Source: Paraburkholderia sp. BL21I4N1
GTDB taxonomy: Bacteria > Pseudomonadota > Gammaproteobacteria > Burkholderiales > Burkholderiaceae
NCBI RefSeq assembly: GCF_002973525.1
Contig: NZ_PVEN01000017.1
Location: forward strand, 62,001 to 126,000
Reading direction: 5' to 3'
DNA: 64,000 nt
The position numbers and the translations under genes were made by a program. Below the pieces are notes generated by a model. That model saw only the letters and a list, made by a program, of their open reading frames with translations, ran no database searches and was not told the DNA's origin. How positions within the stretch are numbered: position 1 is the stretch's first letter; each line of letters opens with the position of its first letter. Below are positions 1-13,008 of this stretch, piece after piece.

Positions 1-9
1 TAATTTCAT
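1..9 (-). CDS. Possible first codons of a minus-strand gene leaving the window
   Basis: On the minus strand an ATG (positions 9-7) is followed by AAA TTA and preceded by a very good Shine-Dalgarno sequence (GGAGGAG, about positions 15-21). A CATAAT box lies at 37-42 on the minus strand. Only three codons are inside the window, so no product can be named. Positions 10-197 hold nothing else that I can support. Confidence 0.3.
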
Positions 10-197
10 ATGTGCTCCTCCAGAAAAGGCCCGCTCATTATGACTACAACGTTTGAAACAAACCATACGCGGCGGTTAGAGCTTTCTCCCTAAGCACCGC
101 GTGGTTTCTGGCTCAGCCGCGCCGCGCCGAACCGTAGGGCGCATGCGGCTTTTCGGACCTTCGGGTATGTACCAACGCGACTATCGGATACTCCAGC

Positions 198-905
198 ATG
201 GCACGGCTTGCACGTCTCTATGTCCCTGACCAGCCGCAGCACGTCATCCTCCGCGGACTCGATCAGCAGCCCGCGTTCGTCGACGACCAGGACTACGAGC
301 TTTTCATCGACTGTTTGAAAGCGGCTTCGCGCGACCATCACCTATCGATTCACGCTTATGCGTTGATGCCGGGCGCGGTGCAACTACTCGTCACGCCGAC
401 CGAGGAGTCGAGCCTGCCGAAGGCGATGCAGGCGGTGGGGCGCCGCTACGTGGCGCACTTCAACCGGCGTTACGCCCGTCGCGGCACGTTGTGGGAAGGA
501 CGTTACCGCGCCACGGTGATCGAAGGCGAGCGTTACTTTCTGCTGGCGAGCCGTGTCGTCGAAATGTGCCCGGTACGCGCGCAACTGGTGAGCGCGCCGG
601 AAGATTACCGCTGGTCGAGCTACCGTCATCACATCGGCCTGACGCTCGACAGCCTGATTACCGACCACCCGCTGTACTGGTCACTCGGCAATACGCCGTT
701 CGAACGGCAACGCGCGTATCGCGATCTGTGCGAGCAGCCGCTCGACGAACGCGAGGCCAGTCAGCTTCAACAAGCCACGCTGAAAGGCTGGGTACTGGGC
801 AGCGATACCTACCGCGAATGGGCGGCGCGGGCCGCCAACCGGCGTGTGTCGCCGCTGCCGCGCGGGCGGCCGCGCAAGGTGCGCGAGACACCTCAGCAGC
901 AATAA
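198..905 (+). CDS. Degenerate REP-associated transposase-like (RAYT/Y1_Tnp) protein
   Basis: This 235-aa protein matches REP-associated tyrosine transposases along its whole length: N-terminal MARLARLYVP and VILRG, the GTLWEGRYRA block (about 96-105), the VVEMCPVRA block (120-128) and the WSSYR segment, ending in a basic GRPRK tail. In the family the two HUH histidines sit in a motif like NHVHLL; here the same place reads PGAVQLL (58-64), so both metal-binding histidines are missing. A tyrosine in the expected catalytic region (Tyr113) remains. The frame is intact and the gene has its own terminator, which suggests a retained, domesticated DNA-binding protein and not a fresh pseudogene. It lies directly upstream of gltB on the same strand. 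Confidence 0.8.
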   Translation: MARLARLYVPDQPQHVILRGLDQQPAFVDDQDYELFIDCLKAASRDHHLSIHAYALMPGAVQLLVTPTEESSLPKAMQAVGRRYVAHFNRRYARRGTLWEGRYRATVIEGERYFLLASRVVEMCPVRAQLVSAPEDYRWSSYRHHIGLTLDSLITDHPLYWSLGNTPFERQRAYRDLCEQPLDEREASQLQQATLKGWVLGSDTYREWAARAANRRVSPLPRGRPRKVRETPQQQ

Positions 906-933
906 AAGCGTTTCGCGGCAAAGGGTTGTATCG

Positions 934-963
934 AAACGGCATCTTCGCATGCCGTTTTCTTTT
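934..963 (+). terminator. Rho-independent terminator after the RAYT-like gene
   Basis: A 9-bp perfect stem (AAACGGCAT / ATGCCGTTT) closes a 6-nt loop and is followed by a T-rich run (TCTTTT). It separates the upstream gene from the gltB promoter region. Confidence 0.8.
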
Positions 964-1019
964 GCACTATTTTGATGTGGCACCAATAAAAATACACCGC
1001 AATGCACCAACTTGATAAT
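963..1019 (+). promoter_or_regulatory. Two candidate NtrC-like half-site motifs upstream of gltB
   Basis: TGCACTATTTTGATGTG (963-979) and TGCACCAACTTGATAAT (1003-1019) each carry the left arm of the enterobacterial NtrC site (TGCACCA-N3-TGGTGCA) with a decayed right arm. They are 40 bp apart, near four helical turns. Regulation of glutamate synthase by nitrogen status would make sense, but this is inference from motif resemblance. The rest of 906-1209, between the RAYT-like gene and gltB, shows no gene and no clear sigma-70 promoter. Confidence 0.3.
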
Positions 1020-1209
1020 TGGGGATCGACCATCACGTTTTATTTGCTATTCCTTTGATTCGTCGCGTATATTCCGAATTCCGGCGCTTTTTGATACGCG
1101 TAGCATTTCAGCGTGTCCCGCTCAAAGCGCCGTCGCGGTTGCGGTTGCGAGCCGCGGCAATAGAAAAATGGTTTAACGGCCTGTCCGGCCCCCTACAGAC
1201 GGTGTCCCC

Positions 1210-5913
<4,704 letters not shown>

Positions 5914-6060
5914 CCCGCCACATCGCCGCACTGCCGCTTCGCTGGCAAGTTGCCAGCGGGACGTCACCCTTAAGCCGTACCCGCCGCGCGCGGTCACCGT
6001 TGAACGGTGCTCCGCGGCGGGTCCAGATCACCCCTAGATACAGATAGAGAAGAGAACCAC

Positions 6061-7530
6061 ATGGGCAAGGCAACCGGTTTTCTCGAGTTCGAACGTCGCC
6101 ACGAGACGTACGAAGCTCCGCTCACGCGTGTGAAGCACTACAAGGAATTCGTCGCCGCACTGAGCGACGACGAAGCGAAGATTCAAGGCGCGCGTTGCAT
6201 GGACTGCGGCATTCCGTTCTGCAACAACGGCTGCCCGGTGAACAACATCATCCCGGACTTCAACGACCTGGTGTTCCATCAGGACTGGAAGAACGCGATC
6301 GAAGTGCTGCACTCGACGAACAACTTCCCCGAGTTCACGGGCCGCATCTGCCCGGCACCTTGCGAAGCGGCGTGCACGCTCGGCATCAACAACGACCCGG
6401 TCGGCATCAAGTCGATCGAACACGCGATCATCGACAAGGCTTGGGCCGAAGGGTGGGTTGCACCGCTGCCGCCGAAGCACAAGACCGGCAAGAAGGTCGC
6501 CGTGGTCGGTTCCGGCCCCGCGGGTCTCGCCGTCGCGCAGCAACTCGCGCGCGCGGGGCACGATGTGACGGTGTTCGAAAAGAACGACCGGATCGGCGGT
6601 TTGCTGCGTTACGGCATTCCCGACTTCAAGCTGGAGAAGTGGCTGATCGATCGCCGCATGCGTCAGATGGAAGCGGAAGGCGTGACGTTCCGCGCCAACG
6701 TGTTCATCGGCCGCGCGGATTCGCTGCCGGATCACATCGGCAACACGGCCAAGGAAACCGTCACGCCGGCCGAGTTGAAGGAACAGTTCGACGCGGTGGT
6801 GATTGCCGGCGGTTCGGAAACGCCGCGCGATCTGCCGGTGCCGGGCCGCGAACTGGAAGGCATCCATTACGCGATGGAATTCCTGCCGCAACAGAACAAG
6901 GTCAATGCCGGCGACAAGGTCGCGAACCAGTTGCTCGCGAAGGCCAAGCATGTGGTCGTGATCGGTGGCGGCGATACGGGCTCGGACTGCGTGGGCACGT
7001 CGAATCGTCATGGTGCGAAAAGCGTCACGCAATTCGAACTGCTGCCGCAGCCGCCGGAAGAAGAGAACAAGCCGCTGGTGTGGCCGTACTGGCCGATCAA
7101 GCTGCGCACGTCGTCGTCGCATGACGAAGGCTGCGAGCGCGATTGGGCGGTTGCGACCAAGCGCCTCGAAGGCAAGAACGGCAAGGTCGAGAAGCTGATC
7201 GCGGCGCGCGTCGAATGGAAGGACGGCAAGATGCAGGAAGTGCCGAACTCGGAATTCGAAATGAAGGCCGATCTGGTGTTGCTCGCCATGGGCTTCACGC
7301 AGCCGCTCTCGCCGGTGCTCGAAGCGTTCGGCGTCGACAAGGACGCGCGCGGCAACGTGCGCGCCGCGACCGAAGGCGACAAGGCGTATTACACGTCGGT
7401 GGACAAGGTGTTCACGGCGGGCGATATGCGTCGCGGCCAGTCGCTGGTGGTGTGGGCGATCCGCGAAGGCCGTCAGTGCGCGCGTTCGGTGGACGCGTTC
7501 CTGATGGGGCATTCGGAACTGCCGCGTTAA
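6061..7530 (+). CDS. gltD: Glutamate synthase (NADPH) small subunit
   Basis: The 489-aa beta subunit oxidises NADPH through FAD and passes electrons via iron-sulfur clusters to GltB. The N-terminal cysteine region is complete (Cys46, Cys49, Cys54, Cys58 and Cys97, Cys101, Cys105). The FAD-binding GSGPAGL motif is at 150-156 and the NADPH-binding GGGDTGSD at 302-308. I chose the ATG at 6061 because it has a purine-rich Shine-Dalgarno stretch (AGAAGAGAA) just upstream and gives the usual MGKxTGFLEF start; the upstream in-frame ATG at 6007 would add an unconserved 18 residues. Confidence 0.98.
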   Translation: MGKATGFLEFERRHETYEAPLTRVKHYKEFVAALSDDEAKIQGARCMDCGIPFCNNGCPVNNIIPDFNDLVFHQDWKNAIEVLHSTNNFPEFTGRICPAPCEAACTLGINNDPVGIKSIEHAIIDKAWAEGWVAPLPPKHKTGKKVAVVGSGPAGLAVAQQLARAGHDVTVFEKNDRIGGLLRYGIPDFKLEKWLIDRRMRQMEAEGVTFRANVFIGRADSLPDHIGNTAKETVTPAELKEQFDAVVIAGGSETPRDLPVPGRELEGIHYAMEFLPQQNKVNAGDKVANQLLAKAKHVVVIGGGDTGSDCVGTSNRHGAKSVTQFELLPQPPEEENKPLVWPYWPIKLRTSSSHDEGCERDWAVATKRLEGKNGKVEKLIAARVEWKDGKMQEVPNSEFEMKADLVLLAMGFTQPLSPVLEAFGVDKDARGNVRAATEGDKAYYTSVDKVFTAGDMRRGQSLVVWAIREGRQCARSVDAFLMGHSELPR

Positions 7531-7647
7531 ACGTCTCCGGCTGGTTTCGCTGCCGCGTCGCATTGCACTGCGGCGCGGTAGAAACGGGCTACTCATTGCA
7601 GGAAGAGGTGGAGACGACAAGGCTGGATTGTCGAGCCGTGAAAAAAC

Positions 7648-7688
7648 AAAGCCGGGCACCTGTGAGGGTGACCCGGCTTTTTAGTTTT
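7648..7688. terminator. Bidirectional terminator between gltD and the DadA-like gene
   Basis: A strong stem (AAAGCCGGG / CCCGGCTTT with an extra ACC/GGT pairing inside) is flanked by T-runs on both strands (TTTTTAGTTTTT on plus, TTTGTTTTTT on minus). It can end both convergent units. Confidence 0.85.
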
Positions 7689-7704
7689 TGCCGACCGTGC
7701 GTTG

Positions 7705-8970
7705 TTATCCGCGATACCGCGCCAACGTCAGCCCATCGAGATCGATCTCCGGCTCTCGCTGCGCAATCAGATCCGCGACCACACGCCCCGACCCCATCGA
7801 CATCGCCCAGCCCGTTGAGCCGTGTCCAAGGTTCAGCCAGAGATTGTCCACGCCGCATGCGCCGAGTAGCGGCGCGCCGTCGGGTGTCATCGGCCGGCGG
7901 CCGACCCAGAAGTGCGCGGAGGTCGGATTCGCCGCGTGCGGGAACCAGTCCTTGAGCACTTTCATCAGCGTCTGTAACGCCTGCTCACGTAATGTGGCGT
8001 GGCGGTTGCCGAGTTCCGCCGTGCCGGCCACGCGCAGGTTATTGCCGAAGCGCGTGATCGCCGTTTTCAGCGATTCGTCCATCAGCGCGGCGCGGGGCGC
8101 CTTTTCTTCGTCGGTGATGGGCAAGGTCGCCGAATAGCCTTTCACCGGATAAAGCGGCACCTTCACACCAAGCGGCGCGAGCAAGGCCGCACTGTCCACG
8201 CCCAACGCCACGACCACCGCATCGGCCGGCACGATCTCGCTGCCGCGCTCGCTTTCCACACGCACGCCGCGCACCGTACCGCCTTGCACGTCGAGCGACT
8301 GGATGGTCGTGTCGAAGCGAAACCGCACGCCATTGCGCTCGCACACCGCGCGCAATTCGCGGGTGAAACGGGCGCAGTCGCCCGCTTCGTCGTCCGGCAG
8401 ATAGAGACCCGAAAGCGGTGCCTCGCGCGCCCAGCGCAAACCTGGTTCGATCTCGACGCATTGCGCCGCGCTCACCTGCCGATGCGCAATGCCCGCGTCG
8501 CGCAACACCGTCAGCGCCGGCTGCGCGAGCTCGACGTCGTACTCGCTGCGGAATAACTGCAGATAGCCCTGACTACGCCCGTAATCGAACGGATGCCCCC
8601 GGCGGAATTCGTGCAGACAGTCGCGGCTGTAATAAGCGATCCGCTGCATCCGCTGCTTGTTGACGCGAAAGCGTTCGAGATCGCATTCCCGCAGCCAGCG
8701 CGCGATCCAGCGCCATTGCGCCGGGTCGAACGTCGGCCGGAAGATTAGCGGCGAGGCCGGCTTGAACAGATAGTGGAGGATCTTGGTCGGCATGCCGGGC
8801 GCGGCCCACGGCGTCACATAACCCGGCGCGATCACGCCGGCATTGCCGAAACTGGTGGACAGCGCGACATCCGGTTCGCGCTCGATCAGCGTGACGTCGC
8901 AGCCCTGCTGACGCAGGTAAAAAGCCGTGGCCACGCCGATCACGCCGCCGCCCAGAACAATCGTTTTCAT
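7705..8970 (-). CDS. DadA-like FAD-dependent D-amino acid dehydrogenase family protein
   Basis: The 421-aa protein belongs to the DAO/DadA flavoprotein family, which oxidises D-amino acids or related amines to keto acids and passes electrons to the respiratory chain. The dinucleotide-binding GGGVIGVATAFYL is at the N-terminus, the family's STSFGNAGVIAPGYVTPWAAPGMP block follows at about 40-60, and a C-terminal FAD contact region (WLNLGHGSTGWAMSMGSGRVVADLI) is intact. It is probably a paralogue and not the main DadA, so I leave the symbol blank. It starts 17 bp after an MFS transporter on the same strand; the transporter may import its substrate. Confidence 0.85.
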   Translation of the reverse strand: MKTIVLGGGVIGVATAFYLRQQGCDVTLIEREPDVALSTSFGNAGVIAPGYVTPWAAPGMPTKILHYLFKPASPLIFRPTFDPAQWRWIARWLRECDLERFRVNKQRMQRIAYYSRDCLHEFRRGHPFDYGRSQGYLQLFRSEYDVELAQPALTVLRDAGIAHRQVSAAQCVEIEPGLRWAREAPLSGLYLPDDEAGDCARFTRELRAVCERNGVRFRFDTTIQSLDVQGGTVRGVRVESERGSEIVPADAVVVALGVDSAALLAPLGVKVPLYPVKGYSATLPITDEEKAPRAALMDESLKTAITRFGNNLRVAGTAELGNRHATLREQALQTLMKVLKDWFPHAANPTSAHFWVGRRPMTPDGAPLLGACGVDNLWLNLGHGSTGWAMSMGSGRVVADLIAQREPEIDLDGLTLARYRG

Positions 8971-8987
8971 GAATGTGTGCTGCGAGA

Positions 8988-10247
8988 TCAGGCGGCGGGG
9001 CTAGCCGCGCCGAGTACTTTGCCCTTGGTTTCCGGCAGACAGAGCGCGGCGACGATCACCAGCAGATAACCGGAACCGGCCACGATGCCCATTGCCTTCA
9101 CCAGCGTCATGGTTTGCGACAGTGTACCGACGAGTATCGGAAAGAACGAGCCGAGCCCGCGCCCCAGGTTGTAGCAGAAGCCTTGCCCCGATCCGCGTAT
9201 CGCATTCGGATAAAGCTCCGACAGATACGCCCCCACGCCCGCGAAAATCCCCTGCACGACAATGCCGAGCGGAAAGCCGAGCGCGAGCATGATGCCGTCG
9301 GTGATCGGCAGCATCGTGTAGACCATGCCGAGCACGAACGAGCCGATCGCGAACAGCACGAACGATGCGCGCCGGCCGATCTTGTCGCAAAGAATCGCGC
9401 CGAAGATATATCCGGTGAACGAACCGACGATCAGAACGATCAGATAACCACTGGTGTTGAACACGGAAAGATGGCGCACGGTTTTCAGATAGGTCGGCAG
9501 CCACGTGGTGATCGCGTAATAGCCGCCGAGCATGCCGGTGCACAACACGCTGCCGAGCAACGTGGTCTTGAGGTGCGACGCGGAGAAGATCTGCAGGAAG
9601 TGCGATGTATCGAAGCCGTTGTCGCGCGCGCGGCGCGTTTCCAGATAGATCTCCGGGTCGCTCACATTGCGGCGAATGTAGATGATCCACGCCGCGGGCA
9701 GCAGGCCGATCCAGAAGCAGGCGCGCCACGCAACCTGCTCGGGCAGCAGCGCGAAGAATGCCCAGTAGATGATCGCCGCGGCCGCCCAGCCGAACGACCA
9801 ACTGCTTTGCACGGTGCCGACGGCTTTGGCGCGATGCTGTGGCGAGCGGATGGTCTCGGCCATCATGATCGTCACGACCGACCACTCACCGCCGAAGCCA
9901 ATGCCTTGCAGCGTGCGCGTGGTGAGCAGTTGCCAGAACGAATGCGTGAAGCCCGACAGGAAAGTGAACAGCGCGAAGGTGGCGATGGTCCACTGGAGCA
10001 CGCGGATGCGGCCGTAGCGGTCGGCGAGGATGCCGGCCAGCCAGCCGCCTATCGCCGACGAGATCAACGAACTGGTGGCGATCATGCCCGCTTCGCTTTT
10101 TGTCATGCCCCATGTCGCGATCAAGGTCGGAATGAGGAACGAGTAGATCATGAAGTCGAAGGCATCGACTGCGTAGCCGCCGAAACCGGCGTAAAGCGTG
10201 CGGCGCTCGCGCTGGGTCAGTTCGGTGAACCATTGGAGAGAAGGCAT
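8988..10247 (-). CDS. MFS transporter, SHS/AAHS-like carboxylate or sugar-acid porter
   Basis: A 419-aa inner-membrane carrier with the twelve-helix MFS pattern. The signature ADRYGRIRVL follows helix 2, and the first helix has the DAFDFMIYSFLIPTL motif with acidic residues typical of proton symporters for organic acids (SHS/AAHS/ShiA-like families). The start ATG at 10247 has a GGAGA sequence about 11 nt upstream. It is the first gene of a minus-strand pair with the DadA-like dehydrogenase. The substrate cannot be read from sequence; an amino or hydroxy acid is a guess from the partner gene. Confidence 0.88.
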   Translation of the reverse strand: MPSLQWFTELTQRERRTLYAGFGGYAVDAFDFMIYSFLIPTLIATWGMTKSEAGMIATSSLISSAIGGWLAGILADRYGRIRVLQWTIATFALFTFLSGFTHSFWQLLTTRTLQGIGFGGEWSVVTIMMAETIRSPQHRAKAVGTVQSSWSFGWAAAAIIYWAFFALLPEQVAWRACFWIGLLPAAWIIYIRRNVSDPEIYLETRRARDNGFDTSHFLQIFSASHLKTTLLGSVLCTGMLGGYYAITTWLPTYLKTVRHLSVFNTSGYLIVLIVGSFTGYIFGAILCDKIGRRASFVLFAIGSFVLGMVYTMLPITDGIMLALGFPLGIVVQGIFAGVGAYLSELYPNAIRGSGQGFCYNLGRGLGSFFPILVGTLSQTMTLVKAMGIVAGSGYLLVIVAALCLPETKGKVLGAASPAA

Positions 10248-10414
10248 GTTTTGTTATGGTCTCCAGGTCTTTTGGCCTGCGGGCGGCTGGAAAAAGGGGT
10301 GTTCGTATTCTACGGGGATGAGGCGTCCCGGGGCCAGTTGTGCTCAAAAATGGCATTTCGGCGTAATAGGCGATAAGAGACGCAAGATTGGGGAAATCGC
10401 TTCAGGTAGCGACT

Positions 10415-10432
10415 CGCGGCGCATGCGCCGCG
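10415..10432. promoter_or_regulatory. 18-bp perfect palindrome in a divergent intergenic region
   Basis: CGCGGCGCATGCGCCGCG is perfectly symmetric with no loop. It lies between the divergent MFS gene (start 10247) and the phosphatase-like gene (start 10539). It could be a regulator site or a chance GC-rich palindrome. The rest of 10248-10538 shows no gene. Confidence 0.3.
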
Positions 10433-10538
10433 CTCGACCCGCCGCAAGCACGCCGGAGCCAACCTCTCGTTTCCTTACCAACTACTACTCTGTAACGCAA
10501 AAGTTATTCTCCGCCGGTAAACTGCGTCGGCAGCGCCT

Positions 10539-11546
10539 ATGCTGCGACCCACCCTCTCACGTCCGCGCCAGCCACGCCTAATGCCCGCCACCGCAAAAAC
10601 CTGCTCGCCACTGCGCCGCTTCGCGAGCACGACCTTGTCGCGAGCGAATGGGGCTGGCCCGAGGACGGTATCCGATGCGGATTGCGCGTCGCGCCGTACC
10701 TTTCTCAAGGGCTCGGCCAGCGTGCTGCTGATGTCCGGCTTGAGCGCTTCGCTGCTGTCCGCTTGCGGCGGCGGCAATCTCGACGCCGATCAGCCGCCCA
10801 CGCCGCACCTTGCATCGGTCGACAACTTCCGCGACCTTGCGGGCGCTGCCGCGGGCTATCCGACCGTCGACGGCAAACAGATGCGCCGTGGCGCGTTCTA
10901 TCGCGCGAATGTGCTGACGCTCAGCAGCGCCGACGCCGCCACGATCGACAAGCTCGGTATCGCCACGGTCTACGACCTGCGCACGCCGGGCGAGATTGCG
11001 CGCACCGCCGACATTCTGCCGGGCGGCGCGATCGTGCAGACCTTCAACGTGCTCGGCACGGAAGACTTCCTCGCTCCCGCTTTCGATTCCGCCGGCGCCG
11101 CGACCGCGTTCATGGAAGCGCAGGCGCGTGCGTATGTCACCGGTCCGGCTCAGCGCGCCAGTTTCGGCGCACTGCTGACGCATCTGGCCGATGGCGCCGG
11201 CGCGCAGCTGTTTCATTCGAGCGCGGGTAAGGATCGCACCGGCTGGGTCGCGGCGCTGCTGCAGAGCATCGCCAATGTGCCGCTCGACGTCATCACGCAG
11301 GACTATCTGCTGAGCAGCGTGTATCTGGCGCCGTCGATCCAGACGCAGATCGAGACGCTGCGTGCGCAAGATGGCGACGCTATTGCCACGGTCGAAACGC
11401 CGTTTCTGAATGTTCAGGAGAGTTATCTGCAGGCGGGCTTCGATCAGGTGCAGGCGAACTACGGCACGATGACGAACTATCTGACGCAAGGCTTGGGGCT
11501 CGCTCAGTCGACGATCGACCTGCTGCACAGCCGGCTCATAACTTGA
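10539..11546 (+). CDS. Tyrosine phosphatase-family lipoprotein with Ser in place of the catalytic Cys
   Basis: The 335-aa product matches the Y_phosphatase3 / LipA-like family (DNFRDLAG, RRGAFYRANVL, VYDLRTPGE blocks). The P-loop reads HSSAGKDRTG (226-235), where active members have HCxAGKDRTG; the codon at 11217-11219 is TCG, so the nucleophilic Cys is Ser227. A Tat-like SRRTFLKG (51-58) precedes a hydrophobic stretch and lipobox LSAC (Cys76), predicting export as a lipoprotein. The N-terminus is long; an ATG at 10581 or a later TTG could be the true start. It may be a pseudophosphatase that binds phosphorylated ligands. Confidence 0.8.
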   Translation: MLRPTLSRPRQPRLMPATAKTCSPLRRFASTTLSRANGAGPRTVSDADCASRRTFLKGSASVLLMSGLSASLLSACGGGNLDADQPPTPHLASVDNFRDLAGAAAGYPTVDGKQMRRGAFYRANVLTLSSADAATIDKLGIATVYDLRTPGEIARTADILPGGAIVQTFNVLGTEDFLAPAFDSAGAATAFMEAQARAYVTGPAQRASFGALLTHLADGAGAQLFHSSAGKDRTGWVAALLQSIANVPLDVITQDYLLSSVYLAPSIQTQIETLRAQDGDAIATVETPFLNVQESYLQAGFDQVQANYGTMTNYLTQGLGLAQSTIDLLHSRLIT

Positions 11547-11551
11547 ACGTT

Positions 11552-11579
11552 GAGCAGTGAGCAGTGAACAGTGAACTGC
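11552..11579 (+). repeat. Four degenerate 7-bp direct repeats
   Basis: Just downstream of the phosphatase-like gene the units GAGCAGT, GAGCAGT, GAACAGT and GAACTGC follow each other without gaps. The first two are identical, the third differs by one base. A second heptamer tract with a different unit occurs at 59976-60002. Confidence 0.7.
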
Positions 11580-11607
11580 GGGACGAGACACGCACTACGC
11601 GACAGGC

Positions 11608-11639
11608 AAAAAAAAGTCCGCCCCGATAAGCGGGCGGAC
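11608..11639 (-). terminator. Terminator of the two-component operon
   Basis: Read on the minus strand, an 8-bp GC stem (GTCCGCCC / GGGCGGAC) with an 8-nt loop is followed by eight T residues. It lies about 100 bp after the end of the histidine kinase gene. Confidence 0.85.
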
Positions 11640-11736
11640 GGAGAAAGGGCGGCATCGAGGTTGCCGGTGCTGACTATAAGGCCGCTACCCATGCAGCAGG
11701 CCTTCCAGTAAGGGCGCGTAAGCGCACACGCCCGCC

Positions 11737-13008
11737 TCACGCCAACGCCGCGATCACGGGCAATTCGATCCGTACTTCCAACCCGCCTTGCGCGTGATTG
11801 CGCACGTGGCAACGTCCGCCGCGATCGTGCGCGAGCCGCGCCACGATCGCCAGACCCAGGCCGCAGTGACCTTCGCCGCCCCGCGCCGCGTCGAGACGCA
11901 CAAAGGGTTTCATCGCGGCGGCGATGCGGTCGTCCGGAATGCCGGGTCCGTGGTCGCGTACGCTGATAACCCAATGTCCGTCGCTGCGCGCGGTAGCGAT
12001 ATCCACCGGCGGCGAGCCGTGTTCGAGCGCGTTATCCACGAGATTCGTGACCAGCCGGTCGAGCAACGTACGCGGTAATTTGAACGCCGGGCCCGCGCGC
12101 AGATCGAGCGTGAACAACGGCGTTTCGGTGCTGTCGCCCGCGAAAAACTGTTCCTGCAAAAAGTCTTCGACTCCGACCGGCGGCCCGGCGTCGGCGGACT
12201 GCCCGGCGAATTCGAGGAACTGCTGGACGATGTTGGTCAGCGAGTCTACGTCGCGGATCAGGCCCGCGCGTTCGCTTTCCGCGACTAGCACGCTGGCGCG
12301 CAATTTAAGGCGCGTGAGCGGCGCTTTCAAATCATGCGCGACGCCGGCCAGCATCACGGCCTGGTCGTCGCCGGCTTCGTTCAGACGCCGCATCATGTCG
12401 TTGAACGAGCCGATCAGATCGCGCAGTTCGCGCGGGCCTTGCACGGTCACGGGCTCCGGCCGGCCGCCCGAACCGAATTCGCGAGCGGCGCCGGCCACCC
12501 GCGACAACGGCCGCTGCATCTGCCACACCGCGAGCAGCGAGAGGATCAGCGCACCCGCCAGCATCGAGACGGCTTCGATCAGAAAGCGCGGGCGCGGCGG
12601 CACGTCGACCGGCACCACCACCCAGTTCGATTTGCCGGGGAACAGCACCCATAGTTGCGGCGGCCGCACGTCGTCCACGGCGATCCGTGTGCCGGGCGGC
12701 AAGTTTTCGCGCAACTGCCGGCTCAAATCGATCAGCGGATGCCGCGTCGGCTCGCCCAGATGGACGCTGGCCGGCATGTTCCAGGTCGGCACGAGATGCA
12801 CGCGCATGGCGGGCGCGAGCGCGGCGCCCTTCATCGGCTCGCCGTTGACGGCCTGTAGCACCAGCAGAATGCCGCGCGCGAAACCGTCGATTTCATGGCG
12901 CGGCGGCTGCATGACGATCAGCACGAACCAGCCGGCCTGAATCGCGAACAACACCGCCGTCGAGAGCAACGCCATCCTGCCGAACAGCGTGTTCAGCGGG
13001 TTTCTCAT
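11737..13008 (-). CDS. Sensor histidine kinase, EnvZ-like
   Basis: The 423-aa inner-membrane kinase has two transmembrane segments (about 14-33 and 143-162) around a periplasmic domain of some 110 residues, then HAMP and dimerisation regions. The H-box is GVAHDLKAPLTRL with phospho-accepting His225. The ATPase domain has the N box (LVTNLVDNALEHG), G1 (DHGPGIP) and G2 (CGLGLAIV). Its start overlaps the end of the response regulator gene by 4 bp (ATGA), so the two are translationally coupled. The signal is unknown; the architecture resembles EnvZ-type sensors. Confidence 0.93.
   Translation of the reverse strand: MRNPLNTLFGRMALLSTAVLFAIQAGWFVLIVMQPPRHEIDGFARGILLVLQAVNGEPMKGAALAPAMRVHLVPTWNMPASVHLGEPTRHPLIDLSRQLRENLPPGTRIAVDDVRPPQLWVLFPGKSNWVVVPVDVPPRPRFLIEAVSMLAGALILSLLAVWQMQRPLSRVAGAAREFGSGGRPEPVTVQGPRELRDLIGSFNDMMRRLNEAGDDQAVMLAGVAHDLKAPLTRLKLRASVLVAESERAGLIRDVDSLTNIVQQFLEFAGQSADAGPPVGVEDFLQEQFFAGDSTETPLFTLDLRAGPAFKLPRTLLDRLVTNLVDNALEHGSPPVDIATARSDGHWVISVRDHGPGIPDDRIAAAMKPFVRLDAARGGEGHCGLGLAIVARLAHDRGGRCHVRNHAQGGLEVRIELPVIAALA

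Noticed and set aside
1031..1048. Possible sigma-54 promoter before gltB
   Set aside because: CACG and TTGCT are present but the spacing is two bases too long and the essential -24 GG is missing.
8973..10376. 467-codon plus-strand frame across the MFS gene
   Set aside because: It is the complement of a well-supported transporter gene; composition is Arg/Glu/His rich and shows no family pattern.
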